In this document: positions 53,153 to 61,967 of the stretch, one piece after another
Layout of the letters: the number at the start of each line of letters is the position of its first letter
Numbering within the stretch: position 1 is the stretch's first letter
Assembly: GCF_001536285.1 (NCBI RefSeq)
Contig: NZ_FAOZ01000012.1
Span: 1-64,000, forward strand
Reading direction: 5' to 3'
Source: Parafrankia irregularis
Lineage (GTDB): Bacteria; Actinomycetota; Actinomycetes; Frankiales; Frankiaceae
DNA: 64,000 nucleotides
Program-made: the position numbers and the translations under genes
The notes under the pieces: model-generated
What the model was told of the DNA's origin: nothing
Databases searched by the model: none
Seen by the model: only the letters and a program-made list of their open reading frames with translations

Positions 53153-53803
53153 ATGACCATCCGAAACAAGATCACAATCCTTGTCGCGGGCCTGTTATCA
53201 GCGCTGGCGGCACTCACCGCGACGGCGGGAACCGCGAACGCGGCCAGCCCGGCCGCCGCACCAGGCCTCGCCGCGACGCTGGCGGCTCAGGCCGCCGCCT
53301 CAACCGGGCCGTTGTGCTCCCCGACTCGGCCGGCGACACCGGCGCCAGGGGTCGGAACCGCACAGTTCACCTTCAACCGCGAGTTCCTGCTGGCGCTCGC
53401 CAGGGCGGGTGTGATCGCCTACTCCACCGCACCCGGCCAGACCAGTGTGTGCCTGAATCCGCTCTCAGAACGGCTCACCTTCCCGCTCGAGCCCCCGCAG
53501 TACGGTGCCGGGACGATCACCGCGCAGATCGACGGTCAGCTCGTCTTCCGCAAGGTCGTCACCGGTGCGACGGTGTCGCTGAGCCTGCGCACCTTCAGCC
53601 ATACGGCCATCGGGAACTGGATCTTCATCAACGCGGACGTTCCGCTCGCCGAGCAGATCCTGTTCTCCGTCGGGCTGCCCGACGCCACCGGCGCCTACCC
53701 GCTCGGGTTCTCCCGTCCAGAGGTGGTCAGCGTGCCGCTCGGCGTCACGTTCACGTTCCATGGGCAGGCCGGCACCGTGGCCACCGCCTACCCCACGCCC
53801 TGA
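53153..53803 (+). CDS. secreted protein, unknown function
   Basis: The 216-aa product has a signal peptide KITILVAGLLSALAALTATAGTANA, cleaved near ANA|AS. The mature part starts with an Ala/Pro-rich stretch and then a beta-rich domain (FTFNREFLLALARAGVIAYSTAPGQTSV, ITAQIDGQLVFRKVVTG, NWIFINADVPLAEQILFSVGLPDA, VPLGVTFTFHGQAGTVATAYPTP). Similar small exported proteins are common in Frankia and Streptomyces, with no function known. ATG 53153 has AGGGGGA upstream. Its 3' end overlaps the convergent HTH gene by 16 bp. Confidence 0.72.
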   Translation: MTIRNKITILVAGLLSALAALTATAGTANAASPAAAPGLAATLAAQAAASTGPLCSPTRPATPAPGVGTAQFTFNREFLLALARAGVIAYSTAPGQTSVCLNPLSERLTFPLEPPQYGAGTITAQIDGQLVFRKVVTGATVSLSLRTFSHTAIGNWIFINADVPLAEQILFSVGLPDATGAYPLGFSRPEVVSVPLGVTFTFHGQAGTVATAYPTP

Positions 53804-54810
53804 CCCGCAACACCGGAGGCACCGGGTTCCTCGCCACAGGCAACGCCTGACGTCCGTGGCGAGGAACCCGCGGACGTCAGGTGCCCGATGCCGGAGTCCG
53901 GCAAGACGGTTTCGGCAACCGCATCGCGGCCAGCCCTGGGATGGCCGGGAGGTCCGCAGGGTCCCTGGAGCGCGGTCGCGCCCAGGCAGGCGAGCAGCGC
54001 GAGCCGCTCGGCGGTCGGCGAGTGCGGCTCGGCCGACATGATCGCGATGCGCTGGCCGTGGTCCTCCGGCAGGCGCAGCGTCTCCTCGTGCAGGGTCAGC
54101 TCGCCGACCAGCGGATGGCGGTAGACCCGCACGTGGCTGGCGCAGTCCTTGACCGGATGGCGCGCCCACCCCGACGCGAACTCCTCGCTCTTCACACACA
54201 GCTCACCGATGAGGGTGGTGAGCTGTTCGTCGTCGGGATACTGGCCCGAGGCAAGGCGAAGATAGCCGACGAGGTCCTCGACCTTGCGCCGCCAGTTGAC
54301 GTAGAGGTCGCGGACATGGGCGTCCAGCATGATCAGCCGGGCCATGTTGGGGCGGGAGGCGCAGCGGTCCGGGGCGTTGAAGTCCAGGTGCGGCGCCACC
54401 AGTGCGTGCCCGAGCCGGTTCCAGGCGAGCACGTCGGTGCGGCGGCCGATCACGAGGGCCGGGCTGTCACGGACCGACTCGAGCAGGATCCGGACCCCGG
54501 GACGTACCCGCTCCAGCTGGCGGCTGCGCCGGGCCGATCGCTCCGGGCGGGCGAGGGTGAGCAGGTGAGCCTGCTCGTCGTCGGTGAGCCTCAGCACCCG
54601 GGCGAGCGAGCCGAGCACGGCGTCCGAGGCGTTGCGGCTCTGCCCCTGCTCCAGCCGCGTGTAGTAGGTGACGCTCACCCCGGCGAGCTGGGCGAGCTCC
54701 TCGCGGCGCAGGCCGGGCACCCGGCGCCGATCACCCGGGCGGGCGATGCCGGCCTCCGCGGGCGCGAGCCGGTTGCGACGCGAACGAAGAAACTCGCCGA
54801 GCTCGGTCAT
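53788..54810 (-). CDS. helix-turn-helix regulator with MmyB-like ligand domain
   Basis: The 340-aa protein has an HTH_31/XRE domain (LRREELAQLAGVSVTYYTRLEQGQSRNAS) and an MmyB-type PAS-like domain with PALVIGRRTDVLAWNRLGHAL, MARLIMLDAHVRDLY and LTLHEETLRLPEDHGQRI. Usual members stop soon after the SAEPHSPTAERLALLA segment. Here about 50 extra Gly/Ser/Pro-rich residues follow and run through a hairpin region, which suggests loss of the original stop. Divergent from the MFS gene, with a 25-bp palindrome between. Confidence 0.88.
   Translation of the reverse strand: MTELGEFLRSRRNRLAPAEAGIARPGDRRRVPGLRREELAQLAGVSVTYYTRLEQGQSRNASDAVLGSLARVLRLTDDEQAHLLTLARPERSARRSRQLERVRPGVRILLESVRDSPALVIGRRTDVLAWNRLGHALVAPHLDFNAPDRCASRPNMARLIMLDAHVRDLYVNWRRKVEDLVGYLRLASGQYPDDEQLTTLIGELCVKSEEFASGWARHPVKDCASHVRVYRHPLVGELTLHEETLRLPEDHGQRIAIMSAEPHSPTAERLALLACLGATALQGPCGPPGHPRAGRDAVAETVLPDSGIGHLTSAGSSPRTSGVACGEEPGASGVAGQGVG
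53823..53879. terminator. two overlapping, mutually exclusive hairpins
   Basis: CGGGTTCCTCGCCAC (53823-53837) pairs perfectly with GTGGCGAGGAACCCG (53856-53870). The loop holds AGGC-AAC-GCCT. An alternative pair, TGACGTCCG (53848-53856) and CGGACGTCA (53871-53879), cannot form at the same time as the first. The region follows the secreted-protein gene and lies inside the extended end of the convergent HTH gene. Confidence 0.7.
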
Positions 54811-54867
54811 CTTCGCATTGTCACTCGGCGGGCAGGCGTTTCAGGTACCCGGAAGGTGACCCTGCCA

Positions 54868-54892
54868 GGGCTACCCACCCGGTGGATAGCCC
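54868..54892. promoter_or_regulatory. 25-bp near-perfect palindrome (operator)
   Basis: The left half GGGCTACCCACC and the reverse complement of the right half, GGGCTATCCACC, match at 11 of 12 positions around a central C. It lies 57 bp before the HTH start and 47 bp before the MFS start. This is a likely site for the MmyB-like regulator. Confidence 0.7.
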
Positions 54893-54939
54893 GTGCAAGG
54901 CGATGGCTACTCTGCGCACCCGCCGGGATCGTCAGGCCC

Positions 54940-56544
54940 ATGACCGACACGACCGCCACACCGACGTCCGTCGCCGTCCCGGCGCAGGCGCAGGCGCAGG
55001 CGCAGACCGGACGCGGTTCCGCGGAACCCGGCCGGCAGGCACCGGACGGCCTGCCTGCCACAACGCAGCCTCCGCAGCCCCCGCCGGCGACGGCGGCGGG
55101 CTCCGACAGTCTCACCGCTCGGCAGCGCGTCGCGCTCCTGCTGCTGCTCGGAACGCAGTTCATGCTCGCGGTCGACTTCTCCATCCTGAACGTCGCCCTG
55201 CCCTCCATCGGCGCCGGCGTGGGGTTCTCCGAAGGCCACCTGCAGTGGATCGCGACGGCCTTCGCGCTCCCGTCCGCCGGCTTCACGCTGCTGTTCGCGC
55301 GGGTCGCCGATCTCACCGGGCGGCTCCGGCTGTTCATGACCGGGCTGGGGCTGCTCGTCGTCGCCTCGCTGGTCGGCGGGGTGGCGAGCACTCCGGCGGT
55401 GCTGCTCGCCGCCCGCGTGGGCCAGGGGATGGCCGCGGCCATCGCCACGCCGGCCGCGCTCTCGCTGCTGGTGACCACGTTCCCGGAGGGGCCGGCCCGC
55501 CAGCGGGCACTCGGGCTCAACGGTGCGCTCCTGCCGGCCGGGTTCACCATCGGCGCCCTCATCGGCGGCCTGCTCACGCAGTACCTGAGCTGGCGCTGGG
55601 CCTTCCTGCTGAACGTGCCGATCGCGCTCGCCATCCTGGCCGCCGCACCGCGGGTGGTCACGGACGGGCGCGGTGAGACGGGCGGGCGACTGGACGTCCC
55701 GGGTGCGCTGACCGTCACCGGCGGGCTGGTGGCGCTGATCTACGGGATCTCCACCGGTGGCGAGGACGGCTGGGGCCGGCCCGTCGTGTGGATCACTGCC
55801 GGGGTGGGCCTGGCGTTGCTGGTCGCCTTCTGGCGCATCGAGTCGACCAGCTCGCATCCGCTCGCGTCACTGGCCGTGCTGCGCCGGCGCGCGGTGGGTG
55901 GCGGCAACGCCGGCGGATTCGTGATCTTCGCGATGGGCAGCGCGATCGTCTTCCTGCTCACCGTCTACCTGCAGGAGCTGCTCGGCTACTCGGCCATGGT
56001 CACCGGGCTGATCTTCGGTGTCCCGGGCGCGGCGGCCTTCACCGCCGGCATCGTCGCGCCGCGGGTCCTGCGCCGGATCAGCCCGCGGACGACCCTCGTC
56101 ACGGCGCTGTTCGTCCAGGGGGCGTCCGCCGTGGCGCTGGCGTTCGTCGACCTGGACCGCACCTCGCTCACCCTGGTGATGGTCGCGTCGGTGCTCGGGT
56201 TCTTCGGCCATGCCCTCGGCATCGTCGGGTTCCTGGTGACGGCGACCGCGGACCTGCCCGACGACGAACAGGGTCTCGCCACCGGGCTCGCGACCATGAC
56301 CCAGCAGATCGGGCTCACCGTCGGGATCCCGATCCTGAGCGCGGTCGTCGCCGCGAACGCCGCCGGAGCCCCCGGCACCCTCGCCGCCGACGAGGCGACC
56401 CTGGACGGCATCAGGATGGCCCTGTCCATCGACGGCGCCGTCACGATCGCGGCCGGGTTCGCCGTCGCCGCCATCCTCCCCCGCCTGCGGACACGAACAG
56501 CACACACCGCGACCGACGCCGCCGCCGGGCGTACGACCGGGTGA
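54940..56544 (+). CDS. MFS transporter, DHA2 (EmrB/QacA-like) drug exporter
   Basis: The 534-aa transporter begins with a cytoplasmic Ala/Gln/Pro-rich tail (1-60) followed by about 14 TM helices. Motif C-like and DHA2 signatures are visible: FMLAVDFSILNVALPSIG, QWIATAFALPSAGFTLLFARVADLTGR, and the ALLPAGFTIGALIGGLLTQYLSWRWAF segment. It exports small hydrophobic compounds by proton antiport. A short QAQAQAQ run is encoded by a CAGGCG microrepeat (54980-55000). It is paired with the divergent HTH regulator. Confidence 0.92.
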   Translation: MTDTTATPTSVAVPAQAQAQAQTGRGSAEPGRQAPDGLPATTQPPQPPPATAAGSDSLTARQRVALLLLLGTQFMLAVDFSILNVALPSIGAGVGFSEGHLQWIATAFALPSAGFTLLFARVADLTGRLRLFMTGLGLLVVASLVGGVASTPAVLLAARVGQGMAAAIATPAALSLLVTTFPEGPARQRALGLNGALLPAGFTIGALIGGLLTQYLSWRWAFLLNVPIALAILAAAPRVVTDGRGETGGRLDVPGALTVTGGLVALIYGISTGGEDGWGRPVVWITAGVGLALLVAFWRIESTSSHPLASLAVLRRRAVGGGNAGGFVIFAMGSAIVFLLTVYLQELLGYSAMVTGLIFGVPGAAAFTAGIVAPRVLRRISPRTTLVTALFVQGASAVALAFVDLDRTSLTLVMVASVLGFFGHALGIVGFLVTATADLPDDEQGLATGLATMTQQIGLTVGIPILSAVVAANAAGAPGTLAADEATLDGIRMALSIDGAVTIAAGFAVAAILPRLRTRTAHTATDAAAGRTTG

Positions 56545-56734
56545 GGCGGGTGCGTTTTCCAGAGGGTTTCTCCACCCTGTTCGCAGCAAAGCGACAACGA
56601 GATCCGCCGACGGCCGCACCGGCTGGGTGGGGGCCTTTTCCGGCCCCACCTGGCTGGATGTCAGCCATCGGATAGGCCGATCGCCCGGGCCCGGCGGGCC
56701 GGTGGGCCGGTGCCGGCTATTCTCGGCGACCACC

Positions 56735-59425
56735 ATGACCACACCCGCGGATTTCTTTGCCGGACATGAGGGCGCCGTGCGCGCGATCGCGGTCTTCCCG
56801 GACGGCCGCCGAATCGTCACCGGCGGAGCCGACAGCAGAATCCGGGTCTGGGACCTGCCGTCGGGCCGGCTGCTCACCGAACACACCGCGCACACCGGCC
56901 CCGTCCTCGCGGTGGCGGTGGACGAGCAGTGCCAGGTGATCTCCAGCGACCAGCGGAAGACGGTCGTCTGGGCGAGCGAGCCTGCCGCGGCCTCGTCCGC
57001 GGCGCCATCCTCGGTGCCGTATCCGAGGCGCGTCGCCGAGACAGCCGTCTCGCCCCGCGGGGACACCGTGGTCAGCATCGACACCGGCCAGGACGTCGTC
57101 ATCCAGCCTCCCGGGACCGGCAGCTGGCCCAGCGGCCACCGGCGCGTCGACAGCATCGCGGTGAGCGACGGAGGGCAGGTCGTCACCGGCGGATCGGAGC
57201 CGATCGTCCGCGTGACGGATCTGCACGGGGCCGAGCTGCGCCGACTGGACGGTGCCGCGCACAGCAGTGTCGCCGTGGCGGCCTCCCACGACGGCAGCCA
57301 CATCGCCGTCGCGTTCGAGGAGGCTGTGAAGTACTGGGACGTTGCAAACTCCGCTACGGCGTTCGACCTGGCCGGCTGCGAGGACGCCGTCGCCCTGGCG
57401 GTGACCCCGGACGGCAGGCAGATCGTCGCGGGCGACGTCCGTGGCGGGATCTGGGTGTGGAACGCGGAGCAGCCCGGCCAGGCACCGGTGAGGCTGCGGG
57501 GCCACGACAAGGCGGTGCGGGCCTTCGCCGTCACACCGGACAACAAGCGCCTGGTCAGCGGCGCCGATGACGGCACGATCCGGCTGTGGGACCTGGCGAC
57601 GGGTGCGCGGATCACGCCGGGCACCGCCCCCGGCCCGCTGCCGGGCCACGTCAGCGATCAGGAAAGCGCGCTCGACCTGCTCGGGTTCGCCACGGACGTC
57701 GAGAGCATGGCCGCGCTCCTCGCGGACCGCTCGACCGAGCCGCCGCTGGCGATCGCGCTGCTCGGCCGGTGGGGCTCCGGCAAGTCGAGCTTCGCCCGCC
57801 AGCTCCACGACCGGGTGGCCGCGCTGGCCGAGCAGTCCAGCCGCAGCGCGGCGCGCAGCATCTTCGCGACCAACATCCGCCAGGTGCGCTTCGACGCCTG
57901 GCACTACAACGACGACCACCTGTGGGTGGGCATGGCCGAGCACCTCTTCGCCGGCCTCGTCGAGCCGGAGCCGTCGGACACCGAGCAGATCCGCGCGAGG
58001 CGGGAGGTCCTGCGCGACAGGCTGCGCGCCTTCGAGGACCTGGCCGCCGAGGACACCAGCTGGGCACAGCGACTGCGGGCCCGGGCCCGGCTGTGGCGGG
58101 TCGACCTCGCGCGGTGGCGTGGCCGGTTCGTCCTGGCGGGGGCGGTGCTGGTGCTGGGAGTGTGCATCGGTCTGGTCGGCGTGCTGTGGGGCCCGGCCCC
58201 GGTGGTGGCGGTCGGTGGCGTCGTCGCCGTGCTGGCCGGGTTTCCCATCGTCGGCTGGCTCGTGGCGGCCTGGCAGGCGGTCAGCGGGCTCGACCAGCGG
58301 CGTGTCAACGAACTGGAGCAACAGGCGCGGGACACCCGGATGCAGCTGGCCACGCTCGACGCCGCGCAGCGGCTGGCGGTCGTGATCGAGCAGGCCCGGT
58401 CGGGCGCCTACGACCAGTATCGCGGGCTGCTCGGCCAGGTCCACGCCGACCTGCGCCAGCTCAGCGACAGCGCGCGGCGGGCCTTCGCCGAGTGGACGAG
58501 GGCCGGCTCCCGGGGCAGGCCTCCGTTGGAGCGGGTCATCCTCTACATCGACGACCTCGACCGCTGTTCGCCTCGCAGGGTGGTCGACGTTCTCGCCGCG
58601 GTGCACATGCTGCTGGCGCTTCCGCTGTTCGTCGTGGTGGTCGCCGTGGATCCCCGGTGGCTTCGGCGCTGCCTCGAGCAGTACTACGCCGAGATCTTCG
58701 CCGGGAACGCGGACGCCGCCGGCGGCGCGACACCGTTCGACTACCTGGACAAGATCTTCCAGGTGGTCTTCGCGCTGCGGCCGATGGGGGCCGAGGCCGA
58801 CCGCTACGTGGAGTGGCTCGTGCCGACGGCCGCCGAGAACGAACGCCCCCGGCGCCGGGAAGCCGAACCGCCTGAGGCCAGGCCGCGCCCCGGTTCCGGG
58901 GAGCCCGACCGGCCCGGGCCGGGACGCACCGGGCGGGCGGCCACACCCGGCGGGATGCCGCCCCAGCCGGACCAGCTGCGGCTGCGCCCCCAGGAGCTGC
59001 GGTTCGTCCAGCGGCTACGCCCGATGCTGGAGACACCGCGCGCGCTGAAACGGTTCGTCAACCTGTACCGCCTGGTGCGCGCGGGAATTCCCGACAACGA
59101 GCTCGACGACTTCATCGGCATCGACGAAAACGGCCCCTACCAGGCGGTGCTCGTACTGCTCGCGGTACTCGTGGCCGATCCGGAAGGCGGCCGGACCCTG
59201 ATAAAGGCGCTACACGGACAAGTCGACGGGACCGGTATCCACGAGCTGATCGAGGAGCTGTCCCGCCGCGAACAGCCCTGGCGGGTACACGACATCTGGG
59301 CGCGTCTGCTGGCTCTGCTGGGAGACGGGAATTCCGTACACAGTAGTCTTCCCACCTACCGGCGCTGGGCGGGAACGACGGCGCGGTTCAGTTTCGAGAC
59401 CTGGGATCTGACCGAGCCCCGCTGA
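56735..59425 (+). CDS. WD40-repeat KAP family P-loop NTPase
   Basis: The 896-aa protein combines WD40 blades in residues 1-300 (SRIRVWDLPSGRLL, GGIWVWNAEQPG, GTIRLWDLATGA) with a KAP NTPase. Walker A is GRWGSGKSSF with K350. Then come RQVRFDAWHYNDDHLW, two TM helices at about 465-510 (AGAVLVLGVCIGLVGVL; VAVGGVVAVLAGFPIVGW), Walker B ILYIDDLDRC (D606/D607/D609) and ALKRFVNLYRLVR near the end. KAP NTPases insert their TM pair into the membrane, with ATPase and WD40 parts facing the cytosol. Many are linked to phage or plasmid conflict. It is 17 bp upstream of the vWA gene, first of a probable four-gene operon. Confidence 0.88.
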   Translation: MTTPADFFAGHEGAVRAIAVFPDGRRIVTGGADSRIRVWDLPSGRLLTEHTAHTGPVLAVAVDEQCQVISSDQRKTVVWASEPAAASSAAPSSVPYPRRVAETAVSPRGDTVVSIDTGQDVVIQPPGTGSWPSGHRRVDSIAVSDGGQVVTGGSEPIVRVTDLHGAELRRLDGAAHSSVAVAASHDGSHIAVAFEEAVKYWDVANSATAFDLAGCEDAVALAVTPDGRQIVAGDVRGGIWVWNAEQPGQAPVRLRGHDKAVRAFAVTPDNKRLVSGADDGTIRLWDLATGARITPGTAPGPLPGHVSDQESALDLLGFATDVESMAALLADRSTEPPLAIALLGRWGSGKSSFARQLHDRVAALAEQSSRSAARSIFATNIRQVRFDAWHYNDDHLWVGMAEHLFAGLVEPEPSDTEQIRARREVLRDRLRAFEDLAAEDTSWAQRLRARARLWRVDLARWRGRFVLAGAVLVLGVCIGLVGVLWGPAPVVAVGGVVAVLAGFPIVGWLVAAWQAVSGLDQRRVNELEQQARDTRMQLATLDAAQRLAVVIEQARSGAYDQYRGLLGQVHADLRQLSDSARRAFAEWTRAGSRGRPPLERVILYIDDLDRCSPRRVVDVLAAVHMLLALPLFVVVVAVDPRWLRRCLEQYYAEIFAGNADAAGGATPFDYLDKIFQVVFALRPMGAEADRYVEWLVPTAAENERPRRREAEPPEARPRPGSGEPDRPGPGRTGRAATPGGMPPQPDQLRLRPQELRFVQRLRPMLETPRALKRFVNLYRLVRAGIPDNELDDFIGIDENGPYQAVLVLLAVLVADPEGGRTLIKALHGQVDGTGIHELIEELSRREQPWRVHDIWARLLALLGDGNSVHSSLPTYRRWAGTTARFSFETWDLTEPR

Positions 59426-59441
59426 CCATCAGGAGGCGACC

Positions 59442-61307
59442 GTGTTCGGCGGACGGGCACACCGGTTCTTCCGCCGCCGTCACGCACTCGGCGGTCTGGT
59501 CGGCGTCGTCCTCGTCGCGGCGACCGCGGTGGCGCCGCGCGTCGCGGTCGGCGGCCACGGCCCGGCCGACTGCGACCGCACGGAGACGATCCGGGTCACC
59601 TCGTCCACGGAGAAGGCCGGCGTCATGGCGCAGCTCGTCGACCGGTACAACGACGCGGGGCGCGCCGTGGCCGGCCTGTGCGGGCACGTCCAGCTCAGCG
59701 CCCGCACCTCCGGGGCGACGAAGAACGACCTCGCCGAAGGCATGAAGGACCCACCGCAGGTGTGGCTGCCGACGTCGTCGATGTGGACGAGCCTGCTCGC
59801 GCAGGAGGGGCACGGCGACCTCCTGGTGCCCGAGCCCGCGCACCGGTCGGTGACCCGGAGCATGCTCGTCATCGCGATGCCACAACCGGTGGCCGAGACG
59901 CTGGCGCAGCACGGCGCCCCGCTCGCCACCTGGAAGGACGTGCTCGACCTGGCGCAGAAGGGCTGGTCCGCCTACGGCCGATCGGAATGGGGGAAGTTCG
60001 TGCTCGGCCGGGACAACGCGGAGACGTCGACCTCAGGGCTGGCCGCCACGGTCGCCACCTATCTCGCCGCCGCCCACGCGACCGGAACCGCGACCACACC
60101 CACCTCCGACTGGCTCAACGATCCGGACGTCGTCGGTTTCGTGCACGGAATCGAGTCGTCGGTTTCGCGGTACGGCGACGAGGCGGTGCTGTTCATGCAG
60201 CAGATCTACGACGCCGAGCAAAAACAGGACGATGCCGCCTACCGGCCGTATGTCGACGCGATAGTCATCCAGGAGCAGATGGTCTACCTGTACAACCGAG
60301 GCGCGCCCGGCGGCGATCCGGCCCAGATGAGCGATGAGCGCCAGCCACGCCGTCCGCTTCGGGTGGTGTATCCGCAGGACGGCACGCTCGAGCTCGATCA
60401 CCCGTTCGTCGTGCTGGCCTCGGCGACGCCGACGCAGCGCCGCGTCGCGGAGGACTTCTACCGTTTCCTGGTCGAGGACGACCAGCAGCGGCTGTTCGCC
60501 GACGTCGGTTTCCGCCCGCTGCCCGCCAGCTCCACCGAGAACGACGAGCACGACAAGCCCGACGAGCACGATGGGCAGTCCACGGCCACCCGGCCGACCG
60601 AGCAGCTCGTACGGACGCTCGGCATACCGGCGGATCAGGCGCCGGCGCTCGTGCCGGTCCCCGACGGCAAGCTGCTCGCGGCAATGCTCGAGAACTGGGA
60701 CCGGGTACGGCGCAAGGCCCGGGTGCTGCTGCTGCTCGATGTGTCGGGCTCGATGAACGAACCTGTCGACGACCCGGACAAGGCCGTCGACGCGACGAAG
60801 CTGCAGCTGATGATCCCAGCCGCCGAACGTGCGCTCAAGCTGCTCGACGACGATGACGAGGTGGGCCTGTGGACGTTCTCCTCAGGCCCGGCCTACACCG
60901 AGGTCGTGCCGGTGTCACCGGTCGGCACGGTCCGCGCCGCGCTGCAGGAGCGGCTGCGGGGACTGCGGGCACGCGGGGACACCGCCCTGTTCGAGGCCAC
61001 CCAGCGGGCCAGCGAGATGATGACGGCGAACGCGGACCCGGAGCGCATCAACGCCATCGTGCTGCTCAGCGACGGGCAGAACACCGAGCGATACCCCGGT
61101 GACGCGAAGGCGCTGCTGGCCGCCCTGGACCCGGGCACCTCGGACACGCCCGTCCGGATCTTCACCGTCCCCTACGGCCGGGCCGACAACGCCGACGTCG
61201 GCACGCTCGCGGAGATCGCGCGCCTGACCCGGGCGGCCCAGTACGACGCCCGCAACCCGCTGGACATCGACGCGGCTTTCGTCCGGGTCTTCCGGAACTT
61301 CGGCTGA
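59442..61307 (+). CDS. substrate-binding-protein-like domain fused to vWA domain
   Basis: The 621-aa protein has an N-terminal signal anchor (RRRHALGGLVGVVLVAATAVA). A periplasmic-binding-protein-like part (about 45-370) has IRVTSSTEKAGVMAQLVDRYN, VWLPTSSMWTSLLA, GWSAYGRSEWGKFVLGRDN and FYRFLVEDDQQRLFADVGFRP. A C-terminal vWA domain has a complete MIDAS: DVSGSM (D433, S435, S437), T514 in RGDTALF and D544 in LLSDGQ. It should sit outside the membrane and bind a partner through a metal. An acidic linker (ENDEHDKPDEHDG) joins the parts. AGGAGG precedes GTG 59442. No ABC permease is adjacent, so it is not a classical importer. Confidence 0.85.
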   Translation: MFGGRAHRFFRRRHALGGLVGVVLVAATAVAPRVAVGGHGPADCDRTETIRVTSSTEKAGVMAQLVDRYNDAGRAVAGLCGHVQLSARTSGATKNDLAEGMKDPPQVWLPTSSMWTSLLAQEGHGDLLVPEPAHRSVTRSMLVIAMPQPVAETLAQHGAPLATWKDVLDLAQKGWSAYGRSEWGKFVLGRDNAETSTSGLAATVATYLAAAHATGTATTPTSDWLNDPDVVGFVHGIESSVSRYGDEAVLFMQQIYDAEQKQDDAAYRPYVDAIVIQEQMVYLYNRGAPGGDPAQMSDERQPRRPLRVVYPQDGTLELDHPFVVLASATPTQRRVAEDFYRFLVEDDQQRLFADVGFRPLPASSTENDEHDKPDEHDGQSTATRPTEQLVRTLGIPADQAPALVPVPDGKLLAAMLENWDRVRRKARVLLLLDVSGSMNEPVDDPDKAVDATKLQLMIPAAERALKLLDDDDEVGLWTFSSGPAYTEVVPVSPVGTVRAALQERLRGLRARGDTALFEATQRASEMMTANADPERINAIVLLSDGQNTERYPGDAKALLAALDPGTSDTPVRIFTVPYGRADNADVGTLAEIARLTRAAQYDARNPLDIDAAFVRVFRNFG

Positions 61308-61310
61308 ACG

Positions 61311-61850
61311 GTGGCGCTTCCACAGCGGTTCCAGGATCCGGTCGGGGTCGGCGAGGCCGTCGTGCTCGGACTCGGCGCGTTCGTGGCCGGGCTGGTCGGG
61401 CCGTGGCCGTGGCTGGCCGGTGTGGCCGGGCCGGTGACGGCGGCCCTCGTCCTGATCACGGCTACCCGACGCGGCCCGCAGCCGCCGCCCCCTCCTCCGC
61501 AGCCGCACCCGCTGGGAGCGGCGGACGCCGTCCGGCTGGTGCGGGAGTGGAGGGAGGACCTGGGAGCAGACCATCCCGCCCGCTCCCGCGCCGACGAGGT
61601 GTGCGAGCTGGCCGACACGGTCGAGTTGCTGATCCTGCGGCGGGAACACGTGATCGCCGGTATCGAGGAGGCCGCGGCGCGGGAGGCGATGGCCCGCGAC
61701 CTGAGCCTGGACATCGCATACCTCACGCGCTTTCTGGACAGCTTCTACGTCTCCAGAGGGATCGCTCCGACGAGAACGGTCCACTGGGACGAGCTTCGGG
61801 AGCGCTTCAACCGGGTGCACGGCATGCTCCACAACGATCCCGATCTTTGA
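61311..61850 (+). CDS. two-TM protein with helical cytoplasmic domain
   Basis: The 179-aa protein starts 3 bp after the vWA gene. Two hydrophobic helices (about 13-50; AVVLGLGAFVAGLVGPWPWLAGVAGPVTAALVLI) are followed by a Pro run (PQPPPPPPQP). The helical domain that follows has AADAVRLVREWREDLGADH, ELADTVELLILRREHVIAG and DIAYLTRFLDSFYVSRGI. I know no family for it. Near-zero spacing implies co-translation with the vWA protein, and it may link that protein or the KAP ATPase to the membrane. GTG start. Confidence 0.7.
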   Translation: MALPQRFQDPVGVGEAVVLGLGAFVAGLVGPWPWLAGVAGPVTAALVLITATRRGPQPPPPPPQPHPLGAADAVRLVREWREDLGADHPARSRADEVCELADTVELLILRREHVIAGIEEAAAREAMARDLSLDIAYLTRFLDSFYVSRGIAPTRTVHWDELRERFNRVHGMLHNDPDL

Positions 61851-61967
61851 CCCGCACGTCCCAGCGGGCACGGCCACTCGGCACGCGGCCGTGCCTGCAC
61901 GCCCGGCTGTGTGCCCGCGGGGTATCCGGGAAGCATCCGAGGGAGGAGCTGCGCGGAGGAGAGGGCC

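Noticed and set aside
59442-61307. Classical ABC importer substrate-binding protein
   Set aside because: It is fused to a vWA domain, and no ABC permease or ATPase is adjacent.
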